The notes: generated by a model from the letters alone, not told the origin. Shown: positions 18,220 through 26,638, counted from the stretch's first letter. The stretch: DNA of 64,000 bases from Pradoshia eiseniae (GCF_002946355.1 NZ_PKOZ01000005.1:179236-243235); one strand, 5' to 3'. Program-made: numbers and translations.

Positions 18220-18336
18220 TTATACACCTTCTGATTCTTGCCTTGTGAAAAAGTATATAAAAAGAATAATTGGCAAAGCGATTAAAAACCTTCCAGATAT
18301 GATACTTTTTTCGGCTTCCTTATTAACATTGTCCAT
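18220..18336 (-). CDS. small single-pass membrane protein, 38 aa, overlapping the preceding gene
   Basis: This open frame has an ATG at 18336, inside the last 14 bases of the preceding gene, with GAGG 10 nt upstream, so it could be translationally coupled. The product has a polar N-terminus (MDNVNKEAEK), one hydrophobic helix (FLIALPIILFIYFF) and a short charged tail. No family is recognised. It sits between the operon's last larger gene and the operon terminator, so it would be co-transcribed with the Mo hydroxylase genes. Confidence 0.5.
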   Translation of the reverse strand: MDNVNKEAEKSIISGRFLIALPIILFIYFFTRQESEGV

Positions 18337-18796
18337 TTCCATCATTCCTCATTAAATTGGATAATAATTCTGGCGGTACAATATAATGCTCTTTTACAGC
18401 CGAATAAAATGACTGATAATTTTCAAGCATAAGAGTGGATGGCACTGTTCTAGTATAGCCAAAGATGGGACCAGATACAGTGACGGTAAATTCAGCTGAT
18501 GTAATAAATATACCTGTTATCGTTATTTTATCGGAAAGTAATAGAATGGCTAAAAAAATATGGATCAAATCTAGAATATCCTGTTCTATTGCCCAATTGT
18601 CTTTTGGGACAACCCTGGTTCCGCCAAATAATGGTCCTCCAACAGATATAGAAAACTTTCTGGGTCTTATAAATATGCCTTCAATGGTTATTTGATTAGT
18701 CAATAATAATATGGCGGTGATTATATCGATACTGCGCTGAAACGCATATATCCCCCTTTTGTTTGCATTATTTGAATCATCCATATTATTTTGCAT
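18323..18796 (-). CDS. unrecognised protein with an internal duplication, end of Mo hydroxylase operon
   Basis: The protein of about 157 residues consists of two tandem copies of a 43-45 residue unit. Copy one runs from RSIDIITAILLL through ITIEGIFIRP to GGPLFGGTRVVP. Copy two runs from DLIHIFLAILLL through ITITGIFITS to SGPIFGYTRTVP. Each unit is a hydrophobic helix-like start followed by alternating beta-like residues and a Gly-Pro turn. The N- and C-termini are polar. I do not recognise the family and assign no function. The start at ATG 18796 is preferred (AGGGTG 8 nt upstream) over one 11 codons earlier. It lies 55 bp after the FeS subunit gene, so it is probably in the same transcript. 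Confidence 0.65.
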   Translation of the reverse strand: MQNNMDDSNNANKRGIYAFQRSIDIITAILLLTNQITIEGIFIRPRKFSISVGGPLFGGTRVVPKDNWAIEQDILDLIHIFLAILLLSDKITITGIFITSAEFTVTVSGPIFGYTRTVPSTLMLENYQSFYSAVKEHYIVPPELLSNLMRNDGNGQC

Positions 18797-18851
18797 GATG
18801 ATCACACCCTGTGAATACATCATATTCATCCGTTGCTATATTGTCACTCAC

Positions 18852-19325
18852 CTAATCGGGATGGATGACCGATTTAATCGCTTTTTCAATTTCAGCGTAT
18901 CCTGTACATCGGCATATATTGGAGGAGAGCCATGATTTGATTTTATCATCAGAAGGGTTTGGATCGTCCTCTAATAGAGCTTGACAATTCATAATAAAAC
19001 CGGGTGTACAATATCCGCACTGGAAAGCAAAATGAGTGACAAATGCTTCTTGAATCGGCTTATGATGAAGCCCTTCTATCGTTGTAATGACCTTCTCCTT
19101 TGCTTCTATAGCCAGCATTAAGCATGACTTTATCGGCCGCTTGTCAACCATCACGGTGCAAGCGCCACAGTCTCCATTGAGGCAGCCTGGCTTAGCACCG
19201 GTTAAGCCAATTTTATGACGCAAAACATCCAGTAATAGTTCAGTTGCTTCAACTTCTCTATCATATCGTTGATTATTGACTAATAATTCTATAGGATATT
19301 TCTGCTTTTTCGGTTTAGGATTCAA
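18852..19325 (-). CDS. Mo hydroxylase small subunit, two [2Fe-2S] clusters
   Basis: This electron-transfer subunit belongs to a xanthine dehydrogenase/CO dehydrogenase-type enzyme. The N-terminal plant-ferredoxin-like cluster motif is GCLNGDCGACTVMVD. The C-terminal helical cluster domain has FQCGYCTPGF and SSNICRCTGY. Its length of about 157 aa is typical for separate small subunits. It carries electrons from the molybdenum site to FAD on the medium subunit. The start is uncertain: TTG 19325, 8 nt after GGTGG, is used; a TTG five codons earlier would overlap the FAD gene. Confidence 0.92.
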   Translation of the reverse strand: MNPKPKKQKYPIELLVNNQRYDREVEATELLLDVLRHKIGLTGAKPGCLNGDCGACTVMVDKRPIKSCLMLAIEAKEKVITTIEGLHHKPIQEAFVTHFAFQCGYCTPGFIMNCQALLEDDPNPSDDKIKSWLSSNICRCTGYAEIEKAIKSVIHPD

Positions 19326-19326
19326 T

Positions 19327-20160
19327 CTACTCACCACCAAGCTTTTTTAGGATTGTAGTCAATGTATTTTCCAGGACAAATAATCTATATTCACTTGAGC
19401 CCTCAACATCATTTAAAATGGGACCGGGGATTAATGGCAGTGCCGCTCCTATTCTCTCCCGCATCGAAAGATTATGATTGTTTAGGACTTCCTCCATAGG
19501 CTCTGAACGAAACGGAAACGGACAGAGCCCGCTAAAGGCGAACCGGATATATCCATCTTTATTTAGAGCTGCTACTGTAATTAATGGATATCCCGTGTTC
19601 CATTGCTGTCGGATTTTGATGCTGATTGAATTGGATTCAACATATTCTTTTTTAGTGGCTAAACTAACTAAAAGCTCACCCTCCTCTAGCAGTAAATGCT
19701 GATTGAACATTTCATTGATATTCCTTTTTCTCAAACCAGAGATCCGGGCCGTTATGCATATACTATCAGCGAGTAAAAAGGGAAGAACAGCTTCCCTATA
19801 AAAGATTTGTCCGCATATATTACCGCCAAGGGTAATGGAATTATTCGAGGTATGATCCGCTATTTCTTTTGTGACGCTTGATAATAGCGGAAATGAGTTG
19901 TTATTTTCAAATTCATTTAACCTAGTTGCTGCACCTACTATCAAATGATGCTGATCCATCCTGAATTGATGACATTCTGGAATCTTCTTAATATCAATGA
20001 CGGCATCTGGCTTGATTAAATTTAATCTGCCTAAAGTAATAATCTCCGTACCACCACTAAGATATATCGGAGTCTTTCCGTCTTTTTTTATGTTTCTATA
20101 TAATCCGGTGGCGTCTTCTATCTTTACCGGTTCGTAGTAATCAAAATTAAAGGCAATCAT
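19327..20160 (-). CDS. Mo hydroxylase medium subunit, FAD-binding
   Basis: The 277-residue FAD subunit belongs to the xanthine dehydrogenase family. The N-terminal FAD-binding part has YLSGGTEIITLGRL, a variant of the usual AGGT motif, and the second flavin motif is NSITLGGNICGQ, followed by a C-terminal CODH flavoprotein domain. The usual TIGGN is conserved in form as TLGGN. ATG 20160 follows GAGGAGGCAATGCC and overlaps the stop of the large-subunit gene by four bases (ATGA), so the two are coupled. It passes electrons from the FeS subunit to an acceptor, probably NAD or a quinone. Confidence 0.9.
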   Translation of the reverse strand: MIAFNFDYYEPVKIEDATGLYRNIKKDGKTPIYLSGGTEIITLGRLNLIKPDAVIDIKKIPECHQFRMDQHHLIVGAATRLNEFENNNSFPLLSSVTKEIADHTSNNSITLGGNICGQIFYREAVLPFLLADSICITARISGLRKRNINEMFNQHLLLEEGELLVSLATKKEYVESNSISIKIRQQWNTGYPLITVAALNKDGYIRFAFSGLCPFPFRSEPMEEVLNNHNLSMRERIGAALPLIPGPILNDVEGSSEYRLFVLENTLTTILKKLGGE

Positions 20161-22481
20161 GGCATTGCCTCCTCGGTCACTTTCCGCCAAATCAATTCAG
20201 GAAGTAAAGGCAATTCGTTTAAAGAGGTGCTGGCAGCTAGGGACAAACCATTCCCAAGTGCAGCTGGCATACCAAGCAAGCCATGTTCCCCCAATCCTCT
20301 GGCCCCATAGGAGGCTTCTTCATGAGGGGTTTCTAAAAAGCGGCATATATACTGCGGATTTTCTCCATAGCGCAAAGGCCTATACGTTCTTAACTGTGGA
20401 TTCAGTACTCTGCCCATTACATCAAAATGAAAAGTTTCCCTGCCTGCGAATGCAATTCCCATACTCATGGCACCCATCACTTGTCCTTCTGCCATTCTTT
20501 GATTCAGTACTTTTCCGGCATCAATCACCGAAAAGGCCTTAAGAATCTTATATCGATGATTGATTGGATTGTACTCTATTTCTACTCCCTGGGCTCCAAC
20601 CGTCCATTCAGGACCTGGTTTCCCAGCCCCTGTTTCCTTATCCAACGTTGTAATGCCCGGAATAATATAATGGCCGCGGCCAATGATTTGACCCCCTATT
20701 GCACTCCCATTTGCATAGGAATATCCATAGGAAAGCTCTTTATAGGATAGGCTGTGAGCAGGATCTTCCCTCCAATAAACCGTTTCATTTCGGATTTCCA
20801 TATCCTCTGCCGGAGCCTTTAATACTATGGAAGCAAGCCTTTTCAGCTGGTTAATTGCATCCTGACAGGCCATGCTTACCGCTCTGCCCGCCATAAGCGT
20901 TCCCCTGCTCGCCACGGTCTTCCAATGCTCCGGTGTGCTGTTGGTTAAGACATCCATTTGAACGTACACCCGGTTTATATCTATTTTTAATTGATCGGAA
21001 ACCATTTGTGCCAGGATCGTTTTTGTACCAGTACCAATCTCCACCACACCAGAATTTACATTGACACTCCCATCAGGATTGAAGGTCAGTATCGCCCCAG
21101 AACTTGCATTCGGATCAATGGTTGAGTTTTTCCATATGCAGCATATTCCCTTGGCTATTATTCGGCTTTTGCTTATTCGCTTATAGCTCCCTTCCTCCCA
21201 ATTCATTATTTTCTTCAGTTCTTTTATACATCCGGGAAGATTACCGACTGTACTCCTGTTAAGCTGAACTTGGGTAGGGGTTTTATCGCCGGGTTTGATG
21301 GCATTTATTTGGCGAAGCTCAAGCGGATCTGCTCCTAATTTGAGAGCTAAGGCATCCATGGTTCGCTCAAATGCAAATAAAACCTCCGAGTGAGCAAACC
21401 CTCGGAAGGGAGCTGCATATGGATGGTTTGTGTACATACATAGTGAGTCACAATAAATATTTTCGATATGATACGGACCCGTACAATCAACTGCACCAGC
21501 CCGGCTTAAATCTGTCGCTTTGTCGGAATAGGCCCCTCCGTCCCATAAATAGGTAATCTCAGCTACTTTAAGCAATCCATTTCGTGTCGCTCCTAATTTC
21601 ACCTTGGCCTCAAGGCCTATATGTCCCGGAGAGGTCAGCATATCTTCTTCACGACTATTTATGATCTTGACTTTTCTGCCGCCGACTGCCTTTGAAGCAA
21701 TATACGCTAACAATTCCAGCTGAATGGATGCCTTCCCTCCATATGCTCCTCCGACTAATGGAGTATGGACAATCACTTTGCCTACATCTACATGGAAGTA
21801 CTCACTGATCAATCGTTTAATCATGAAAGGCGCCTGTGAAGATGAGTGAATGATTACTTCGCCTTCCCCCGTAATCTCCGCTAAGGAACATCTTGTTTCC
21901 ATAGCAGCATGGTCAGATGGGTTGAAGGAAAAAACCTGTTCGACAGTGACTTCACTATCCCTCCAACCCTTCTCCTTTTTGCCTTTTCTGATTTTTGAAT
22001 GGTTAGCAATATTTGTCCCTGGTTTTGGTATAACATCTGGGATTTTCTCATACTCTCCTAATTGTTCATGCAGGATTGGCGCATTTTCTTCAAGTGCCTC
22101 GGTTGGAGAGTTCACAACTTCTAAGGGTTCATAGATAACCTTGATTAAATCAGCCGCAGCCTTGGCCATTTTCTGTGTATCTGCGACAACTAAGGCAATC
22201 ACTTCACCATGGTAACGAACTTTCTGAAAGGCAATAGGATAACGATCTCTAATTTCCTCCCCAGTAAGAGGCAGGTTCCCTCCGGTTACAATGTTGTGAA
22301 CTCCCGGCATAAGCATTGCCTTGCTGATATCTATGTCTACGATTAATGCATGTGCATAGGGACTGATCAGCTTTTGAACATATAAGACATTCCCTGTCTC
22401 TAAATCTCCGGTATACATCGCTTTCCCTGTCACCTTATTCCAAGCATCTTTACGGATGACGCTTTGGCCAATGATGTTCAT
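20157..22481 (-). CDS. Mo hydroxylase large subunit, molybdopterin cofactor-binding
   Basis: The 774-residue catalytic subunit binds the molybdenum-cytosine-dinucleotide type cofactor and hydroxylates an N-heterocycle or aldehyde. Seen in order are the N-terminal hammerhead domain (RKDAWNKVTGKAMYTGDLE), the cofactor motif VGGAYGGKAS, PFRGFAHSEVLFAFE, and the C-terminal active-site glutamate in GARGLGEHGLLG. The RGFAHSE segment differs from the RGFGGPQ-type sequence of classical xanthine dehydrogenases, so the substrate is open: a purine, nicotinate-like ring or other. The gene order xdhC-mobA-Mo-FAD-FeS differs from B. subtilis pucABCDE, where the FAD gene precedes the Mo gene. ATG follows AAGGAGTGGGAT. 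Confidence 0.92.
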   Translation of the reverse strand: MNIIGQSVIRKDAWNKVTGKAMYTGDLETGNVLYVQKLISPYAHALIVDIDISKAMLMPGVHNIVTGGNLPLTGEEIRDRYPIAFQKVRYHGEVIALVVADTQKMAKAAADLIKVIYEPLEVVNSPTEALEENAPILHEQLGEYEKIPDVIPKPGTNIANHSKIRKGKKEKGWRDSEVTVEQVFSFNPSDHAAMETRCSLAEITGEGEVIIHSSSQAPFMIKRLISEYFHVDVGKVIVHTPLVGGAYGGKASIQLELLAYIASKAVGGRKVKIINSREEDMLTSPGHIGLEAKVKLGATRNGLLKVAEITYLWDGGAYSDKATDLSRAGAVDCTGPYHIENIYCDSLCMYTNHPYAAPFRGFAHSEVLFAFERTMDALALKLGADPLELRQINAIKPGDKTPTQVQLNRSTVGNLPGCIKELKKIMNWEEGSYKRISKSRIIAKGICCIWKNSTIDPNASSGAILTFNPDGSVNVNSGVVEIGTGTKTILAQMVSDQLKIDINRVYVQMDVLTNSTPEHWKTVASRGTLMAGRAVSMACQDAINQLKRLASIVLKAPAEDMEIRNETVYWREDPAHSLSYKELSYGYSYANGSAIGGQIIGRGHYIIPGITTLDKETGAGKPGPEWTVGAQGVEIEYNPINHRYKILKAFSVIDAGKVLNQRMAEGQVMGAMSMGIAFAGRETFHFDVMGRVLNPQLRTYRPLRYGENPQYICRFLETPHEEASYGARGLGEHGLLGMPAALGNGLSLAASTSLNELPLLPELIWRKVTEEAMP

Positions 22482-22492
22482 ATCCCACTCCT

Positions 22493-23104
22493 TTATTCGT
22501 ATAATTCATCAGGATTCATTGATTCTATATTTCTCTCCCAAGATAAATATTCATCTCTTCTGTCGATATCCATAAATATTGTTTCATCATCAAAAGGCAC
22601 TAATATTCCCCCTTGCCTTTTATCAATCAGGGTTTGTTTAGCACCTTGGTCTCCCTCTAGTTTATATAAATCAGGAAATAGTATTTTGGATATCAGTATA
22701 GGCGGACCTATATTCCCTTTAAAGGTTGGAGCAACAAAAGCCTTCGTTATATCTTGTTTATAGATGGCCATTAATCGATTTAGCATCTTAGAGGAAATAA
22801 AAGGCTGATCAGCGAGTATAATCATCACAGCATCCGAATGTAGTGTAATAGCCAAATCCAATCCTGCTTTTATAGATTCCGATTTGTTGTTCCCTGAAAG
22901 CTCTACTACCTTCAGCTTCTTATTATCGATATTTTTATAATGCTGGTAATTTGCTTGATTCGAAATCACGATAATCTCATCAAGATTCGACTGGACGGCT
23001 TTTTCTAATGCCCACATGCCCAATCTTTTTTTGCCAAGCGGCAAAGATAATTTTTCTCTTCCCATACGCAAGCTATTGCCGGCAGCTAAATATATACCAG
23101 TCAT
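22493..23104 (-). CDS. MobA-like NTP transferase, molybdenum cofactor cytidylyl/guanylyltransferase
   Basis: The protein of about 203 residues has the nucleotide-binding start GIYLAAGNSLRMGREKLSLPLG and the acidic ADQPF motif. It is of the PucB/MocA type that attaches CMP (or GMP) to molybdopterin for insertion into the hydroxylase encoded next to it. It acts in the cytoplasm with XdhC. The start is ambiguous: TTG 23110 overlaps the xdhC stop, while ATG 23104 lies just past it; neither has a strong ribosome binding site, suggesting coupling to xdhC translation. Confidence 0.85.
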   Translation of the reverse strand: MTGIYLAAGNSLRMGREKLSLPLGKKRLGMWALEKAVQSNLDEIIVISNQANYQHYKNIDNKKLKVVELSGNNKSESIKAGLDLAITLHSDAVMIILADQPFISSKMLNRLMAIYKQDITKAFVAPTFKGNIGPPILISKILFPDLYKLEGDQGAKQTLIDKRQGGILVPFDDETIFMDIDRRDEYLSWERNIESMNPDELYE

Positions 23105-23106
23105 TT

Positions 23107-24066
23107 TCAATTTGGCAGTCTCTTTTCATACCGGATTTTTATCAATTCTCCCATAATACTAACCGCTATTTCATTCGGACCTTCAGCACCGATGGATAAA
23201 CCAATTGGCGTATAAACATTGTCAGGAATAGATGTGCCAAAAAGCTTTTTTGACCGTTCCTTCGTGCCCATTATCCCTATATAATCGATTTCTTTTCTCA
23301 GTAGCTCTTGAACGATTTTCTTGTCATTTAAGAAATGATGGGTCATAAGAACAACGAAATCATTCCTTTTGATATCCAAATCTTGAATAGCATCCTTGAG
23401 GTTTATGGTGACATATTGATGCGCCCCTGGGATATTTCGTTCATTACATAATAATGGTCTTGAATCAACCAATATGACATGAAAACCACAAGCGGAAGCC
23501 ATCGAAACCAATGGTTTAACATCTACACCTGCTCCAAAGATAATCAGTCGAGTTTTTGGTTCAATGATATTGGTAAATATGTATCCAGACCCATCAAATT
23601 GGAGTTTATGATTATCAGCTATTTTAGGCTGATGAGCCGAACTTCGGAAGGTAGAATAGTCCACTTCATATCGTTCATTTAAAAACATCCGGTGTATTGT
23701 ATATAATCCTCTATTCATGTTGGTCAAGATACTTAATAGATTCCGCTTCAACTCTTCATCAATATATTGAAGAATGAGATGAAGCGTGCCATTACATCCA
23801 TTCCCAACACCCCATCCCTCTGAATCAGCCATATCATATACAAGAGTTTCTGAATTTTTATCCTTAAATACCGTTCTTGCCTGCAGGATAACATCTTCTT
23901 CTAAACATCCAGGGCTAATCATTCCTACAACTGTATCATCTTCTTTAATCAACATATTGGTGCCTTCTCCTAAATAAGCAGAACCCTCCACATGAATAAT
24001 CGTAACCAAAACACTTTCCAGTTCTGTTTGACTTAGTTCTTTAAGAATCAAGGCCAATTGATTCAT
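23107..24066 (-). CDS. XdhC/CoxI family Mo-cofactor insertion chaperone
   Basis: The 319-residue protein has two parts. The N-terminal XdhC/CoxI region contains VEGSAYLGEGTNMLIKED and the conserved GCLEEDV with its cysteine. The C-terminal Rossmann region contains RLIIFGAGVDVKPLVSMA and DYIGIMGTKERSKKLF. XdhC proteins bind molybdenum cofactor, oversee its sulfuration and insert it into the large subunit. It is the equivalent of B. subtilis PucA and is the first gene of the operon. ATG 24066 follows AATGGGGAGAGTAG. I found no clear PucR or other operator in the 330 bp upstream. Confidence 0.88.
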   Translation of the reverse strand: MNQLALILKELSQTELESVLVTIIHVEGSAYLGEGTNMLIKEDDTVVGMISPGCLEEDVILQARTVFKDKNSETLVYDMADSEGWGVGNGCNGTLHLILQYIDEELKRNLLSILTNMNRGLYTIHRMFLNERYEVDYSTFRSSAHQPKIADNHKLQFDGSGYIFTNIIEPKTRLIIFGAGVDVKPLVSMASACGFHVILVDSRPLLCNERNIPGAHQYVTINLKDAIQDLDIKRNDFVVLMTHHFLNDKKIVQELLRKEIDYIGIMGTKERSKKLFGTSIPDNVYTPIGLSIGAEGPNEIAVSIMGELIKIRYEKRLPN

Positions 24067-24274
24067 CTACTCTCCCCATTCACCTGTACAGTCATAAAGT
24101 ATTTTTATGAGTTTTGATTTTGTATTATGACCGCCTTTAAGACACTTAAAAGGGATTGATGAGTATTTATTCTACTCAGAAAAAACCTGAACTTGATATG
24201 ATGTTCTTAAGAGATTAGACAGAAAATATAACGTTATGTTTAATAGAGGCACCGGCCCTTTGCAGGAATATGGT

Positions 24275-24335
24275 ATTACATCACACGCTTGAATGAAGAA
24301 GATGGGGTATTGAGAACGATTAAGCGCATGCGATC
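24275..24335 (+). pseudogene. remnant copy of the 3' end of the Cof-type HAD gene
   Basis: Over 61 bp this stretch matches 15963-16023, the end of the HAD phosphatase gene, at 53 positions. It keeps the same protein frame (YITRLNEEDGVLRTIKRM against YITRSNEEDGVLRTIKHM). Nothing upstream resembles the rest of that gene. It is therefore a relic of a lost paralogue or a partial duplication. It ends about 60 bp before the ResA-like gene. Confidence 0.75.
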
Positions 24336-24397
24336 ATCCTATCTATCCTGGCTATTCGGGATCACAGCAGCCTAAATTCCAAAGGCGGTGAAAAGAT

Positions 24398-24967
24398 TTG
24401 AACAAAAATAGATTATCGGTCGCAATCTTTCTATTGGCTGTCGCCATCGTAGTCGTCAATTTATGGAACCCATTAAAGGACAACAATGATCGTACAAACG
24501 GAGTAAAAACAAGTAAAACCGAGGATTCAACTTCCGCTCTTGCCAAGGAAGGAAAGCCTGCACCTGATTTTAGACTATCCACACTTGATGGTAAAAAGAT
24601 GAATTTGTCAGATTACAAAGGGAAAAAGGTTATCCTCAATTTCTGGGCAACATGGTGCCCGCCCTGCAAAGCTGAAATGCCTCATATGCAAAAATTCTAT
24701 GCAGAGAACAAAGAAGAAGGCGTTGAAATCATAGCCGTCAATCTTACGAATATGGATCATGGAATAGACGGCATCCATGAATTCATCAAAGATTACGAGC
24801 TAACATTCACCGTCCCGCTCGATGAAGATGGTCAAATCGGCAAGCAATATCAAGCAATCACCATTCCCACAAGCTATGTTATTGATACAGAAGGCGTTAT
24901 TGCCAAGAAGATTGTTGGTCCGATGGATGAGGGGATGATGGAAGGGCTTATTAAAGGGATAGAATAA
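24398..24967 (+). CDS. membrane-anchored thiol-disulfide oxidoreductase, ResA/TlpA-like
   Basis: The 189-residue protein has one N-terminal membrane anchor (LSVAIFLLAVAIVVVNLW) and an extracytoplasmic thioredoxin fold (about 55-189). The active site is WATWCPPCKAEMPHM, and the cis-Pro is in ITIPTSYVID. It reduces disulfides outside the membrane, as ResA does for apocytochrome c. No cytochrome-biogenesis genes adjoin, so the client is unknown. It starts at TTG 24398 behind AAAGGCGGTG. It is a single gene in a gap between the Mo hydroxylase operon and the tmRNA locus. Confidence 0.88.
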   Translation: MNKNRLSVAIFLLAVAIVVVNLWNPLKDNNDRTNGVKTSKTEDSTSALAKEGKPAPDFRLSTLDGKKMNLSDYKGKKVILNFWATWCPPCKAEMPHMQKFYAENKEEGVEIIAVNLTNMDHGIDGIHEFIKDYELTFTVPLDEDGQIGKQYQAITIPTSYVIDTEGVIAKKIVGPMDEGMMEGLIKGIE

Positions 24968-25060
24968 GGATTTTTAAGGATTCACATTCTTAATCCAGAC
25001 AAGTGAACATGTTGGAAATATTATAAATAAGATTTATGTGTTGTTTTCGGCATAAAAAAC

Positions 25061-25096
25061 AGGACAGGGACTTGCTATCTCTTCAGTCCCTGTCCT
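25061..25096 (-). terminator. hairpin terminator, second or third after ssrA
   Basis: The stem AGGACAGGGACT / AGTCCCTGTCCT is followed by TTTTTTA on the minus strand. It may also stop the plus-strand ResA-like transcript. Confidence 0.7.
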
Positions 25097-25114
25097 ACGA
25101 ACTTTGCATGAAAT

Positions 25115-25161
25115 GAAAAAGGCAGAAATGTTAGGGTTAAGCTAACATTTCTGCCTTTAAA
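25115..25161 (-). terminator. long hairpin terminator downstream of ssrA
   Basis: The stem AAAGGCAGAAATGTTAG / CTAACATTTCTGCCTTT is perfect over 17 bp, with a T-run on the minus strand. Confidence 0.75.
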
Positions 25162-25210
25162 TATACTATCCAATCGATAAAAACATTTATAGCTGCACAA
25201 AAATAAAAAA

Positions 25211-25233
25211 CCACCAAAACTATGTATTGGTGG
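25211..25233 (-). terminator. ssrA intrinsic terminator formed with the tmRNA 3' end
   Basis: On the minus strand CCACCAA pairs with TTGGTGG and is followed by TTTTTTATTTTT. The left arm is the CCACCA 3' end of tmRNA itself. Confidence 0.75.
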
Positions 25234-25590
25234 AGACGGTGGGAGTCGAACCCACGTCCAAAGATAACGGCACTTATGCTTCTACGAGTGTAGTCGATAT
25301 ATTGGCAATTCGCTGTTCCTTCGGCCTATCGACAGGCTTCCGGGCAGCTAGTCTGGTTGTTCTCTTCCTTCTCCCTCAGACGGCGAGATCCGGCGTAGTC
25401 CACTTAAAGTGAGTCCCTGACCCTACCACATGGACGATGGAGGGAGGAACAGCTATCGACTGTTATTAGGCAGCGAAAGCTAGGTTGTTGTTTTGTTTGC
25501 CAGTTATAGGCTGTGACGTTTTAACGAGGCCGATCCCCTCGACTCGCAACATAAGCTCGAACTACCCCTGTCGAATCCGTAACGTCCCCT
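25228..25590 (-). ncRNA. ssrA: transfer-messenger RNA (tmRNA)
   Basis: The 363-nt RNA begins GGGGACGTTACGGATTCGAC and ends GTTCGACTCCCACCGTCTCC plus ACCA, the two halves of the tRNA-Ala-like domain. Its internal reading frame encodes the degradation tag (A)GKQNNNLAFAA followed by TAA TAA. tmRNA rescues stalled ribosomes with SmpB and marks the unfinished protein for proteolysis. The smpB gene lies 143 bp upstream on the same strand. The ends are placed by comparison with the conserved tRNA-like ends. Confidence 0.95.
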
Positions 25591-25733
25591 CATTAAGAAT
25601 GTGGAGCGTACGAAAATGAAGAAGCTCTAAGCTTGTTTGCTTAGCTTCTATTCAATTACGGTACATGAATTATTATATCACAACGAGCGTGAAATTCAAT
25701 TGTAAGAACTTGGGCTTAACACCAATTTGATGG

Positions 25734-26198
25734 TTAACGCTGACGTTCCTTGAAAGCACGCTCGATTTCGCGTTTTGCTTCCTTCTTCTTCAGATCCTCG
25801 CGCTTGTCATAATTCTTTTTACCCTTACCAAGACCAATTAATACCTTCGCAAAGCCATTTTTTAAGTATAGCTTCAATGGCACAAGAGCATAGCCCTGTT
25901 CCTTCGTTTGACCGATCAGCTTGGAAATTTCCTTGTTGTGGAGCAAAAGCTTTCTCACACGCAGCGGATCATGATTGTAGCGGTTTCCTTGCTCATAGGG
26001 GCTGATGTGCATTCCCATTAGAAAGACCTCGCCATTAATAATTCTCGCGTATGAATCCTTCAGGTTCACTCGGCCATTTCGGATGGACTTGATTTCTGTT
26101 CCTTGAAGGACAATTCCTGCCTCATAGGTTTCTTCAATAAAATAATCATGATAGGCCTTTTTGTTTTGTCCGATGACTTTTCCTGTTCCTTTTGGCAT
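25734..26198 (-). CDS. smpB: SsrA-binding protein SmpB
   Basis: The 154-residue RNA-binding protein starts [20 protein letters not shown] and contains the conserved [23 protein letters not shown] block and the basic tail [19 protein letters not shown] that follows the mRNA channel of the stalled ribosome. It delivers tmRNA to the ribosome A site. It lies directly upstream of ssrA, as in many bacilli. ATG 26198 follows GAGAGAGGGGGTATAAAT. The 25591-25733 gap should hold the ssrA promoter. Confidence 0.96.
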   Translation of the reverse strand: MPKGTGKVIGQNKKAYHDYFIEETYEAGIVLQGTEIKSIRNGRVNLKDSYARIINGEVFLMGMHISPYEQGNRYNHDPLRVRKLLLHNKEISKLIGQTKEQGYALVPLKLYLKNGFAKVLIGLGKGKKNYDKREDLKKKEAKREIERAFKERQR

Positions 26199-26230
26199 AT
26201 TTATACCCCCTCTCTCTGTTTACGGGTCAT

Positions 26231-26252
26231 AAAAAAGAGCCCTATTGGCCCT
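26231..26252 (-). terminator. Rho-independent terminator of ridA-like gene
   Basis: The short stem AGGGCC / GGCTCT with a small loop is followed by TTTTTTATG on the minus strand, 9 nt past the stop. Confidence 0.65.
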
Positions 26253-26260
26253 TTATATTA

Positions 26261-26638
26261 TCATACTACCGCAATTGCTTCTATTTCTACAAGCCCGTCT
26301 TTCGGCAGACGTGCGACTTCAATCGCGCTCCTTGCCGGGAGAGAGCTATTAAAATAAATCGCATAAATCTCATTAACGGTGGCAAAATCGTTCATGTCTT
26401 GCAGGTACACAGTTGTTTTTACTACATTATCAAGGCTTATCCCTGCCTCACTCAAGATGGCTTGAACATTCTTTAATGCCTGCTGGGTTTGCTCACGAAT
26501 CCCGCTTCTCAATTCCCCGGTTTCCGGGTCTAATCCAAGCTGGCCTGATGTGTAGATAAACCCGTTTGCCTCAATCGCTTGTGAATAAGGACCAATCGCA
26601 CTTGGAGCCTTCGCTGTTTGAATGATTTTCTTTTCCAT
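26261..26638 (-). CDS. ridA: RidA family reactive enamine/imine deaminase
   Basis: This 125-residue small trimeric protein hydrolyses reactive 2-aminoacrylate and related imines made by PLP enzymes. Diagnostic residues are present: [21 protein letters not shown] near the start, the substrate-binding Arg in [12 protein letters not shown], and the end VEIEAIAVV. The ATG at 26638 sits 9 nt after GGAGG; an ATG seven codons upstream lies before the ribosome binding site. It is a single gene with its own terminator, between smpB and the cystine transporter tcyP. The link to sulfur amino acid metabolism is suggestive only. Confidence 0.93.
   Translation of the reverse strand: MEKKIIQTAKAPSAIGPYSQAIEANGFIYTSGQLGLDPETGELRSGIREQTQQALKNVQAILSEAGISLDNVVKTTVYLQDMNDFATVNEIYAIYFNSSLPARSAIEVARLPKDGLVEIEAIAVV

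Noticed and set aside
24067..24397. Searched for a purine or molybdenum-cofactor riboswitch before the Mo hydroxylase operon
   Set aside because: No conserved core of either class could be recognised on the minus strand.
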